DNA of 13,367 nucleotides, taken from an uncultured bacterium. GTDB taxonomy: Bacteria; Methylomirabilota; Methylomirabilia; Rokubacteriales; CSP1-6. The notes beneath the pieces are model-generated. The model was not told the DNA's origin, did no database searches, and saw nothing but the letters and a program-made list of their open reading frames with translations. The stretch is taken from the NCBI GenBank assembly GCA_946479205.1, contig CAMLFJ010000029.1, positions 1-13,367 on the forward strand, in the 5' to 3' direction. This document shows, piece after piece, positions 1 to 6,169 of the stretch. Made by a program: the position numbers and the translations under genes. Every line of letters starts with the position of its first letter. Within the stretch, counting starts at the first letter, position 1.

Positions 1-1
1 C

Positions 2-25
2 TTGGACGGGTTTATCCCGAAATAG
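2..25 (+). CDS. possible 3' end of an upstream gene (fragment)
   Basis: Reading from base 2, a short open stretch encodes LDGFIPK and stops at TAG 23-25, seven bases before the ATG of the Wzz-type gene. Tight spacing like this is the rule in the rest of the window, so this could be the tail of a preceding gene in the same operon. In such clusters an outer-membrane polysaccharide export protein often sits here. Seven residues are too few to recognise a family, and all three + frames are open in this short stretch, so this is only a possibility. Confidence 0.25.
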   Translation: MDGFIPK

Positions 26-32
26 GGTCGTC

Positions 33-1418
33 ATGGTCACACGTGAGGTCGAGCCCCAGCCGAGAATAGCCGATTACCGCCGCGTGCTGCGCAAGCACCG
101 GTGGCTGATGACCGGCATCTTTCTCCTGACCGTGCTCACGGTCGGGATCTGGACCTTCACCCAGGTCCCCATCTACCAGGCGGCGGCCACGATCATGATC
201 GAGCCCGAGCCGCCGAAGGTGCTGAACATCCAGGACGTGACGCCGGTCGGGGCCATGTCACCCTATGACCCGGCCTTTTACCCCACCCAGTACGAGATCA
301 TCCGGAGCCGGCCGGTCGTCGAGCGGGCCGTCGAGGCGCTGAACCTCAAGACGCGCGCCGCCGACGGTGGCGCCGGCGCCGACACAGGCCGCGCGCTGTC
401 GGGCTCGCTCGCGGTCGACCCCGTGCGGAACACGCGGCTGGTCCTGATCAAGATTGCGGGCCCCGATCCGGCGCGCGCGGCCGCCGAGGCGAACGCCATC
501 GCCAGCGCCTATGCCAAGTACAACGTCGAGCTCAAGCTGAAGGGGGCGAGGGACGCGCTGACCTGGCTCACCGAGGAGGCGGGCCGCCTCCGGGCGAAGG
601 TCGATGAATCCTCCCAGGCGCTGCAGAACTACCGGATCAAGTCCGGGATCCTGGGCATGCAGGAGCAGCGGCAGATCAGCGCCCAGAAGATCATCGAGGC
701 GAACAAGGGCTATCTGGAAGCCCAGGCCCAGCGGATGTCGGTGGAGGCCAAGCTGGGCGAGCTGACCCAGGTTGCCAAGGATCCGGCGACCGCCGGAACG
801 ATCTTCAGCGAGGGCGATAACCCGCTGGTCGGAAAGATCAAGGGCGAGATCGGGGGGCTGGAGACCGAGAAATCGAAGCTGCTCAAGGTCTACAAGGACA
901 AGCACCCCGAGATCGTGAAGGTCGACGCCCAGATCCAGCATCTGAGAGACCGGCTCGAGGCGGAGTTCCGGGGCACGCTGCGATCGGTGCAGACGCAGGC
1001 CAGGGTGGCCCGGGCGCGGGAGGACAGCCTGCTCAAGGAGGTCAACAACCTCCGGCGCGAGGGGCAGGAGCTCAACGACAAGGAGAGCCAGTACCAGAAT
1101 CTCCAGCGCGAGATCGAGTCCAACCAGCAGCTCTATGACTCGGTGGTCAAGCGGCTCAAGGAGACGGGGGTCGCCGGAGGGCTCGAGAACAGCAATGTCC
1201 GGATCGTCGAGGAGGCGACCGCGCCCAGCGTGCCGATCCGACCTCGGAAGGAATGGAATCTGGGTCTGAGCATCGTCGCAGGGCTGGTCCTCGCCTTCGG
1301 GGTGGCCTTCGCCCTCGAATTCCTCGACACCACCGTGAAGACCCCCGACGACGTGGAGCGCCAGCTCGGCTTGTCGGTGATCGGGGTCGTTCCCTCGTTC
1401 CACGCCAGGCGGCGCTGA
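33..1418 (+). CDS. Wzz/GumC-type polysaccharide chain-length determinant (co-polymerase)
   Basis: A 461-residue inner-membrane protein with the architecture of polysaccharide co-polymerases, which set the chain length of Wzy-made exopolysaccharide or O-antigen. A short basic cytoplasmic N terminus leads into TM1 (about residues 24-44). A large periplasmic region follows, rich in charged heptad-like sequence (about 180-380, predicted coiled coil). It contains an NVR triplet at 388-390 matching the GNVR motif, then the Pro-rich stretch PSVPIRPRK just before TM2 (about 407-430). The C terminus ends soon after TM2 and carries no kinase, so this is the split (Wzz plus CpsD) form rather than a fused Wzc. 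ATG 33 has AGGG at 24-27. The frame is open to the window edge, but this start gives the usual N-terminal length. The stop overlaps the next start as TGATG, implying coupling with the kinase. Confidence 0.9.
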   Translation: MVTREVEPQPRIADYRRVLRKHRWLMTGIFLLTVLTVGIWTFTQVPIYQAAATIMIEPEPPKVLNIQDVTPVGAMSPYDPAFYPTQYEIIRSRPVVERAVEALNLKTRAADGGAGADTGRALSGSLAVDPVRNTRLVLIKIAGPDPARAAAEANAIASAYAKYNVELKLKGARDALTWLTEEAGRLRAKVDESSQALQNYRIKSGILGMQEQRQISAQKIIEANKGYLEAQAQRMSVEAKLGELTQVAKDPATAGTIFSEGDNPLVGKIKGEIGGLETEKSKLLKVYKDKHPEIVKVDAQIQHLRDRLEAEFRGTLRSVQTQARVARAREDSLLKEVNNLRREGQELNDKESQYQNLQREIESNQQLYDSVVKRLKETGVAGGLENSNVRIVEEATAPSVPIRPRKEWNLGLSIVAGLVLAFGVAFALEFLDTTVKTPDDVERQLGLSVIGVVPSFHARRR

Positions 1419-2158
1419 TGGCCACGCGCGAGAGCCGGTCCCACCCCCACCATCCGGATCCGGTCCTCATCACGCTGACCGAGCCCAAGTCCGCCGCGTC
1501 GGAGGCCTTCCGGACGCTCCGCACCAATATCCAGTTCGCCGGACTGGATCAGCCCTGCCGGAGCATCGTGGTCACCTCGGCCGGCCCCGAGGAGGGCAAG
1601 ACCACGTCCGCGGCCAACTTCGGCGTGGTGTCCGCGCAGGCCGGCGCCCGGGTGTGCGTGGTCGATTCCGACCTCCGGCGCCCGACGCTGCACCGCCTCT
1701 TCAAGCTGAGCAATGCCCGCGGGCTGACCACCGCTCTGCTGGAGAACCTGTCGTTCGCCGAGGTCGCCCAGCCGACGGCGGTTCCCAACCTCTCGATCCT
1801 GCCGAGCGGGCCGCTCCCACCCAACCCGGCCGAGCTGGTGGGCTCCCACCGGATGCGCGAGTGCCTGCATGCCGCCACCGAATCGTTCGACCTCGTCCTG
1901 TGTGACAGTCCCCCCCTGATGGCCGTCGGCGACGCGGCGGCTCTCGCCGCGCAGTGCGACGGGGTGATCTTCGTGATCCGGGTCGGCAAAACGCCCAACG
2001 AAGTCCTTCGCCGCGTGGTAGATCAGATCGAGTCGGTCAAGGGCAGGATCCTGGGTGTCGTTCTGAACCGGGCGGATGCGCGGCGCGACGGCTACTACTA
2101 TTACTATCAGGCATACCAGCGCTACTACGGAGCCGATGAGGGCAGCGCGAAGCGCTGA
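1418..2158 (+). CDS. CpsD/CapB-type bacterial tyrosine kinase (BY-kinase)
   Basis: A 246-residue cytoplasmic ATPase of the BY-kinase family, which autophosphorylates on C-terminal tyrosines and drives cycles of polysaccharide synthesis with its Wzz-type membrane partner, here the gene immediately upstream. Visible motifs: Walker A GPEEGKTT (56-63), Walker A' VCVVDSDLRRP (79-89, Asp83/Asp85) and Walker B LVLCDSPP (159-166). The C terminus has a tyrosine cluster (Tyr226-230, 233, 236, 237), the expected phosphorylation tail. An upstream helix with EAFRTLRTNI (29-38) matches the segment used for ring assembly in this family. The frame is open further upstream, but ATG 1418, which overlaps the Wzz stop in TGATG and has AGG at 1407-1409, gives the family's normal length. 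The downstream HAD gene starts inside this gene's last codons. Confidence 0.92.
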   Translation: MATRESRSHPHHPDPVLITLTEPKSAASEAFRTLRTNIQFAGLDQPCRSIVVTSAGPEEGKTTSAANFGVVSAQAGARVCVVDSDLRRPTLHRLFKLSNARGLTTALLENLSFAEVAQPTAVPNLSILPSGPLPPNPAELVGSHRMRECLHAATESFDLVLCDSPPLMAVGDAAALAAQCDGVIFVIRVGKTPNEVLRRVVDQIESVKGRILGVVLNRADARRDGYYYYYQAYQRYYGADEGSAKR

Positions 2159-2927
2159 GACGCGCCTGCCGTGGCGGCCGCGCGGGCGCGTGATCCGCGC
2201 GGTGACGCTCGACCTCTGGGGCACGCTGTTTCTCGACGGCCCCGCGAGCGATGACCGCTACAAGCGGCCGCGCCTGGTCGGGATCCAGGCCGCGCTGGCC
2301 GGTGCCGGCATCCCGGTGGCGGCGGACCAGCTCGACCGCGCCTACGTCACGGTGGGGCATTGGCTCGGACGGCTGTGGCAGATGAACGGGGACGTCTCGG
2401 TCCGCGAGCACGTCGAGGTTCTGCTCAAGGCGCTCGATGCCGCCCTGCCCGCGCGGGTGAGCGCCGAGACCATGGCCGCCCTGATCCGCGCCTATGCAAG
2501 TCCGGCCCTGGTGGCGCCGCCGGCGGTGGACCCGGGTGCTCGCGTCGCGCTCGAATCGCTCGCCGCCAACGGCGCGCTGCTCGCGATTGTCTCGAACACC
2601 ATGCGCACGCCGGGCGAGGTGGTGCGACAGATCCTCGATCAGTCGGGGCTCCTGCCGCTCTTCCGGGTCCTGACCTTCTCCGACGAGTGCGGGATCAGGA
2701 AGCCCGCTCGGGCGATCTTCCTGCGCACGCTCGAAGAGCTGGGCGTGCCCGCCGAGCACGCGGTGCACGTGGGCGACGACTCGATCCTCGATGTCGAGGG
2801 CGCCCGAGATGCCGGGATGGGCGCGATCCAGGTGACGCCCGACGGGCGGGCCACGGCCCCCGTGAAACCGGATGCCGTCATCCGGCACCTCGGCGAGCTG
2901 CCGGCCGCGCTGCGCCGGCTCCGCTGA
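2136..2927 (+). CDS. HAD-superfamily hydrolase (haloacid-dehalogenase-like, subfamily IA style)
   Basis: A 263-residue soluble protein carrying the HAD motifs in order: motif I LDLWGTL near the N terminus (Asp nucleophile in DLWGT), an all-helical cap region, motif II IVSNT, motif III Lys in GIRKPA, and motif IV HVGDDSILDVEGA with the acidic metal ligands. The position two after the nucleophile is Trp, not the Asp general acid/base of typical phosphatases; this DxWGT variant is common among HAD proteins of unknown substrate and recalls the DAYGT of haloacid dehalogenases. ATG 2136 was chosen: it overlaps the kinase gene by 23 bases and has GGAG at 2129-2132, though the spacing is short. ATG 2076 in the same frame lies deeper in the kinase gene, and GTG 2190 directly before motif I is an alternative. 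The end overlaps the cyclase start as TGATG. The substrate is unknown; a phosphatase role on the kinase or on a sugar phosphate is only inferred from position. Confidence 0.85.
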   Translation: MRAARSAETRLPWRPRGRVIRAVTLDLWGTLFLDGPASDDRYKRPRLVGIQAALAGAGIPVAADQLDRAYVTVGHWLGRLWQMNGDVSVREHVEVLLKALDAALPARVSAETMAALIRAYASPALVAPPAVDPGARVALESLAANGALLAIVSNTMRTPGEVVRQILDQSGLLPLFRVLTFSDECGIRKPARAIFLRTLEELGVPAEHAVHVGDDSILDVEGARDAGMGAIQVTPDGRATAPVKPDAVIRHLGELPAALRRLR

Positions 2928-5011
2928 TGGCATTCCGCCTGGCCGGCCCGCGTGGGCGAGTCTATCTGATCGCCACCGCAGTCATCGTGGTGGTGCTGGC
3001 CCTGTTCCTCTGGGCACCCGACTTCCTGCAGGCGGTGGAGGTCCGCCTCTATGACCTCCACTTCAAGCTGCGGGGCGCTCAGCCGCAGACGGCAGAGCGT
3101 ATCGTCATCGCCGCCATCGACGAGAAGAGCCTGGCCGCGCTGGGGCGCTGGCCCTGGCCGCGCTCGCTCATGGCCGACCTCATCCGGAAGCTCTCGGCGG
3201 ACGGCGCCCGCATCATCGCGGTTGATATCCTGCTGAGCGAGCCGGAGGTGAGCGGGGAGCTCCGGGCGGTCACGCAGCTATCCGAACGGCTCCGGACACT
3301 GGGGCTGGCCGGGAGCTCCGCCGGGTCGGCGGTCCAGCGGGAGCTCGACCAGTTCGCCCGCGAGGCCGATCGCGATCGCCAGCTGGCCGCGGCGGTCCAG
3401 GACAGCGGCCGCGTGATCTTGCCCATCGTGTTCGAGGTCGGTCCCGACAGATCAGGACCGGCTCCCGAACCGTCGGGCGTGCCCTTCAAGTCGGCCCTGG
3501 TGACCTTCCGTCACTACGATGAGCGGGGCGTGTATCCTCCTCCAGCAGCACGCAGCGCCACTCCGCCCATCCCGGTGCTCACGGCCGCGGCCCAGACGCT
3601 CGGGCACGTGACCATGCTGGCCGACCGCGATGGGACGACGCGCTGGGAGGCCGTGGCCTTCGAGCACCAGGGCCGCTACTACCCCTCGCTGGCCGTCCTG
3701 GCGGCGAGCCTGGCGACGCAGGTGGAGGCGACAAAGCTGACGCTCGACTTCGGCCGGGCCCTCTCGGTCGGATCGGTCTCCGTGCCCCTCGATCCGCGTG
3801 ACCGGATGCTCATCAATTACGCGGGCCCCGGGGGGACCTTCCGGCACCTGTCCGCGGTGGATCTGCTGACCGACAAGATCCCGCCGGATGCCGTGCGGGA
3901 CCGCATCGTTTTCGTGGGCGCCACCGCGGCCGGGACGTACGATCTGCGCGTCACGCCCACGAGCCCGATCATGCCCGGGGTGGAGAAGCACGCCAACGTG
4001 GCGGGCAACATCCTGAGCGGGCGGTTTCTCCGGCGTCCGGACTGGGTGGAGCTCGTCGATCTGGCGGGCATCCTGCTCTTCCCGTTCCTGCTGGCGGGGT
4101 TGCTCCCCCGGCTCCGGCCCGCGGTGAGCGTGGGAGCCGTCGCGCTGGTCTGGGCGGTCATGTTCGCCTCCGTGCACCTCGCGTTCCGTGGGGGGCTCTG
4201 GCTGCCCGTGGTCTATCCGACTCTTGCCCTGGGGCTCACCTTCCTCGGGATCACGGTGTACCGCCTGCTCACCGAGGAGCGACAGCGCCTGTGGACGAAG
4301 CGAGCGTTCCAGCAGTTCGTCAGTCCGGAAGTCGTCGAGCAGCTCATGGACAATCCCGCCGCGCTCCAGTTCGGGGGCGAGATGCGGAACCTCACCGTGC
4401 TCTTCTCGGATATCCGGGACTTCACGCCGTACACGGAGCGCCACCCCCCGCAGGAAGTGGTCCAGATGCTGCGGGAGTATCTGACGAAAATGGTGGACCA
4501 GGTCCTGGGCCAGCAGGGCACGCTCGACAAGTTCATCGGCGACGGCGTCATGGCGATCTTCGGGGCGCCGGTGCCGCTGCCGGATCACGCCGAGCGGGCG
4601 TGCCGGGCCGCGCTCGGGATGAACCGGGAGCTGGAGGCGCTCCAGGCCCGGTGGGCGGCCGAGGGCCGGGAGCCGTTCCGGATCGGCATCGGGATCAACA
4701 CGGGAGACATGATGGTCGGCAACCTCGGATCGGAGCAGCTCTTCGACTACACGGTGGCCGGTGATGGGGTGAACGTCGGGGCCCGGGTGGAGTCGCTGAA
4801 CAAGGAATACAAGACCGAGACGGCCATCATCATCAGCGAGTCGACGTACCTGGCGGCCCAGGACGTCCTCGACGTCCGGCGGCTCGGCGAGGCGACGGTC
4901 AAGGGCAAGACCCGCCCCATCGTGGTCTACGAGCTGCGTGGGATCCGGGAGACGGCGCAGCGCGTGCCCGTTCCGGCGCCCTTGACAAACGAGCCCGCAC
5001 GGGCCTATTGA
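2927..5011 (+). CDS. CHASE2-domain class III adenylate cyclase
   Basis: A 694-residue membrane-bound sensor cyclase predicted to make cAMP in response to an extracytoplasmic signal. TM1 (about residues 12-30) is followed by a CHASE2 sensor domain (about 35-370, with IDEKSLAALGRWPWPR and FVGATAAG signatures), three more TM helices (about 375-395, 400-421, 423-447), a short linker and a class III cyclase domain (about 475-680). The catalytic set looks complete: metal-binding Asp495 (FSDIRDF) and Asp539 (IGDGVM), adenine-selecting Lys535 and Asp607 (FDYT), and transition-state Asn616 and Arg620 (GDGVNVGAR). The Lys/Asp pair favours ATP over GTP. ATG 2927 overlaps the HAD stop (TGATG), so translation is probably coupled; the frame is open upstream but the CHASE2 topology begins here. 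The FecR-domain gene follows after 40 bases. Confidence 0.93.
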   Translation: MAFRLAGPRGRVYLIATAVIVVVLALFLWAPDFLQAVEVRLYDLHFKLRGAQPQTAERIVIAAIDEKSLAALGRWPWPRSLMADLIRKLSADGARIIAVDILLSEPEVSGELRAVTQLSERLRTLGLAGSSAGSAVQRELDQFAREADRDRQLAAAVQDSGRVILPIVFEVGPDRSGPAPEPSGVPFKSALVTFRHYDERGVYPPPAARSATPPIPVLTAAAQTLGHVTMLADRDGTTRWEAVAFEHQGRYYPSLAVLAASLATQVEATKLTLDFGRALSVGSVSVPLDPRDRMLINYAGPGGTFRHLSAVDLLTDKIPPDAVRDRIVFVGATAAGTYDLRVTPTSPIMPGVEKHANVAGNILSGRFLRRPDWVELVDLAGILLFPFLLAGLLPRLRPAVSVGAVALVWAVMFASVHLAFRGGLWLPVVYPTLALGLTFLGITVYRLLTEERQRLWTKRAFQQFVSPEVVEQLMDNPAALQFGGEMRNLTVLFSDIRDFTPYTERHPPQEVVQMLREYLTKMVDQVLGQQGTLDKFIGDGVMAIFGAPVPLPDHAERACRAALGMNRELEALQARWAAEGREPFRIGIGINTGDMMVGNLGSEQLFDYTVAGDGVNVGARVESLNKEYKTETAIIISESTYLAAQDVLDVRRLGEATVKGKTRPIVVYELRGIRETAQRVPVPAPLTNEPARAY

Positions 5012-5040
5012 TGCGGCACGGCAGGCACCAGACCACGAGG

Positions 5041-5046
5041 GAGGGG
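5041..5046 (+). promoter_or_regulatory. strong ribosome binding site of the FecR-domain gene
   Basis: GAGGGG lies five bases before ATG 5052 and is preceded by a second CGAGG at 5036-5040. It is the clearest Shine-Dalgarno sequence in the window, and it follows the first gene junction that is not overlapping. This suggests the exported FecR protein is translated independently of the upstream coupled genes, probably at a higher level. Confidence 0.6.
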
Positions 5047-5051
5047 TAGTC

Positions 5052-5975
5052 ATGCGCGGACCACGGCCGAACGAATCGCTCTGGCTCGTGGCGGCCATCG
5101 CCCTGGGAGTCCTGCTCGCGCCAGCGCTGGCCGATTCCGCCCTCGCGCAGCCGGCGCCGGCCAGTGCCGAGCTCAAGCGCGTGATCGGCCGCGTCGAGGT
5201 CCTCCGCAAGGGCCAGACGCAGTGGATCCCTGCCGTGATCGGGGCCCGGCTCGTGGAGGGAGACGACATCCGGGCATTCTCGGGTGCCCAGGCCGAGCTC
5301 GCGCTGCCCGACACCAGCACGGTGCAGCTCGCCGAGAATAGCCGGCTGCTCCTGACCAAGCTCGAGTACGACCAGCAGCAGCAAAGCCGGCTGGTCCTCC
5401 TGCACCTGGTGGTCGGCAAGGTGCGGGCCGCCATCGCCCAGACCGCCATCTCGCTCGTACGGACCCGTCAGTCGAACTTCGGCATCTCCACCCCGACGGC
5501 GGTGGCGGCGGCACGGGGAACGATCGTGTGGCTCAGCTACGATGGGACGACCCTCATCGCCGTCGAGCCCGAGCCGGGGCTCCGGATCCAGCCTCGCATC
5601 GAGTGCATCACCGTGGCCACGACGCAGCCCAAGCGTCAGATGGTCCTCGCGGGCTACGCGACGACAGATTGCGGGCCGACCACGGCCATTCCGCCCCAGT
5701 TCCTGACGCTGTCGAATCCCGCGACGGCCGGCACCCCCCTGCTGAACGTGTCGGTATCCGTCCCCGGCAACATCGAACAGCTGGTCACCGGCATCGGGGA
5801 CCTCCAGGCGGGCGCGCCGGTGAGCTTCAGCACAATCGGCAGCCCATTCGGTATCGGCTCGCCCTCATCCTTCGGGGTCGATGCCCTCGTCAACCAGCAA
5901 AACCAGAATCAGAACCAGCAGCCGACGTGCGCGAGCGGGGGAGGGAACCAGCAGAATTGCCAGGGCGAACAGTGA
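5052..5975 (+). CDS. exported FecR-domain protein with Asn/Gln-rich tail
   Basis: A 307-residue protein predicted to be secreted. It has an N-terminal signal peptide (hydrophobic core about residues 10-26, ALA cleavage options at 25-27 or 30-32), then a FecR-type beta domain (about 40-185). Recognisable stretches are ARLVEGDDIRAFSGAQAEL, LPDTSTVQLAENS, the VVGKVR segment and FGISTPTAVAAARGT. There is no N-terminal FecI-binding cytoplasmic region and no TM helix after the signal peptide, so it is not a classical anti-sigma FecR but a stand-alone exported FecR domain of unknown ligand. A less ordered region follows, and the last 27 residues are dominated by Asn and Gln, with Cys293 and Cys303. 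Two more Cys lie at about 190-215, so disulfides are possible. It follows the CHASE2 cyclase directly and may act with it outside the membrane; that is inference. Confidence 0.85.
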   Translation: MRGPRPNESLWLVAAIALGVLLAPALADSALAQPAPASAELKRVIGRVEVLRKGQTQWIPAVIGARLVEGDDIRAFSGAQAELALPDTSTVQLAENSRLLLTKLEYDQQQQSRLVLLHLVVGKVRAAIAQTAISLVRTRQSNFGISTPTAVAAARGTIVWLSYDGTTLIAVEPEPGLRIQPRIECITVATTQPKRQMVLAGYATTDCGPTTAIPPQFLTLSNPATAGTPLLNVSVSVPGNIEQLVTGIGDLQAGAPVSFSTIGSPFGIGSPSSFGVDALVNQQNQNQNQQPTCASGGGNQQNCQGEQ

Positions 5976-5999
5976 GACGCCCTGATGTGCTCGGGCCCT

Positions 6000-6004
6000 G
6001 AGGG
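6000..6004 (+). promoter_or_regulatory. candidate ribosome binding site for an ATT start at 6011
   Basis: GAGGG lies six bases upstream of ATT 6011, the most plausible non-standard start for the O-antigen ligase-like gene. The same bases can pair with upstream GCCC (5995-5998, loop TGA) or GCCCT (5979-5983, longer loop), which would hide the site. The stems are short (4-5 bp) and no T-run follows, so a terminator is unlikely and regulation is speculative. Confidence 0.3.
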
Positions 6005-6169
6005 CAGAGCATTCCCGGTTCCGCAGCTCACCATCTAGACCGCCTCGGTCGCGCCGGCCTTTACGCACTCCTCCTGTGGGCTCCTCTGGCCTCCGGCGCC
6101 GATCGCGGCTGGCCGCTGGCCGTCGCCGAGCTCCTGGCGCTGGCCGGTCTCCTCTGCTGGCTGCTTGGG
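6002..6169 (+). other. in-frame coding extension upstream of the first ATG (likely first membrane helix)
   Basis: After an in-frame TGA at 5999-6001, the frame of the ligase-like gene is open with no ATG, GTG or TTG before 6170. The translation nevertheless looks like real protein: short runs such as LYALLLWAPLASG and AELLALAGLLCWLLG form a typical first TM helix of the O-antigen ligase/TPR family, including the APL-x-xG element. Either the gene starts at a rare codon (ATT 6011, with GAGGG six bases before it), or a sequence error or real frameshift separates it from a standard start such as ATG 5985, which reads into TAG at 6036-6038. Confidence 0.55.

Noticed and set aside
2360..2926. Upstream extension of the cyclase frame across the HAD gene
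   Set aside because: The translation before residue 1 of the CHASE2 protein is Arg/Ala/Gly-rich and shadows the HAD gene; ATG 2927 gives the normal N-terminal TM start.
5011..5049. Twelve-codon reading frame starting in the cyclase stop (TGATG)
   Set aside because: Too short, no ribosome binding site, no recognisable content, and it overlaps the next gene's ribosome binding site.
3452..5449. 665-residue open frame on the - strand opposite the cyclase and FecR genes
   Set aside because: Low-complexity Arg/His/Pro-rich antisense translation spanning two well-supported genes and their junction; a composition artefact.
5052..5975. FecR-domain protein as a classical anti-sigma regulator of iron uptake
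   Set aside because: It begins with a signal peptide, lacks a cytoplasmic sigma-binding region and internal TM helix, and no FecI-type sigma factor or TonB receptor is in the window.
5976..6010. Possible transcription terminator after the FecR gene (GCCCT...AGGGC)
   Set aside because: The stem is only 4-5 bp and no T-run follows; better explained as chance pairing or occlusion of a ribosome binding site.
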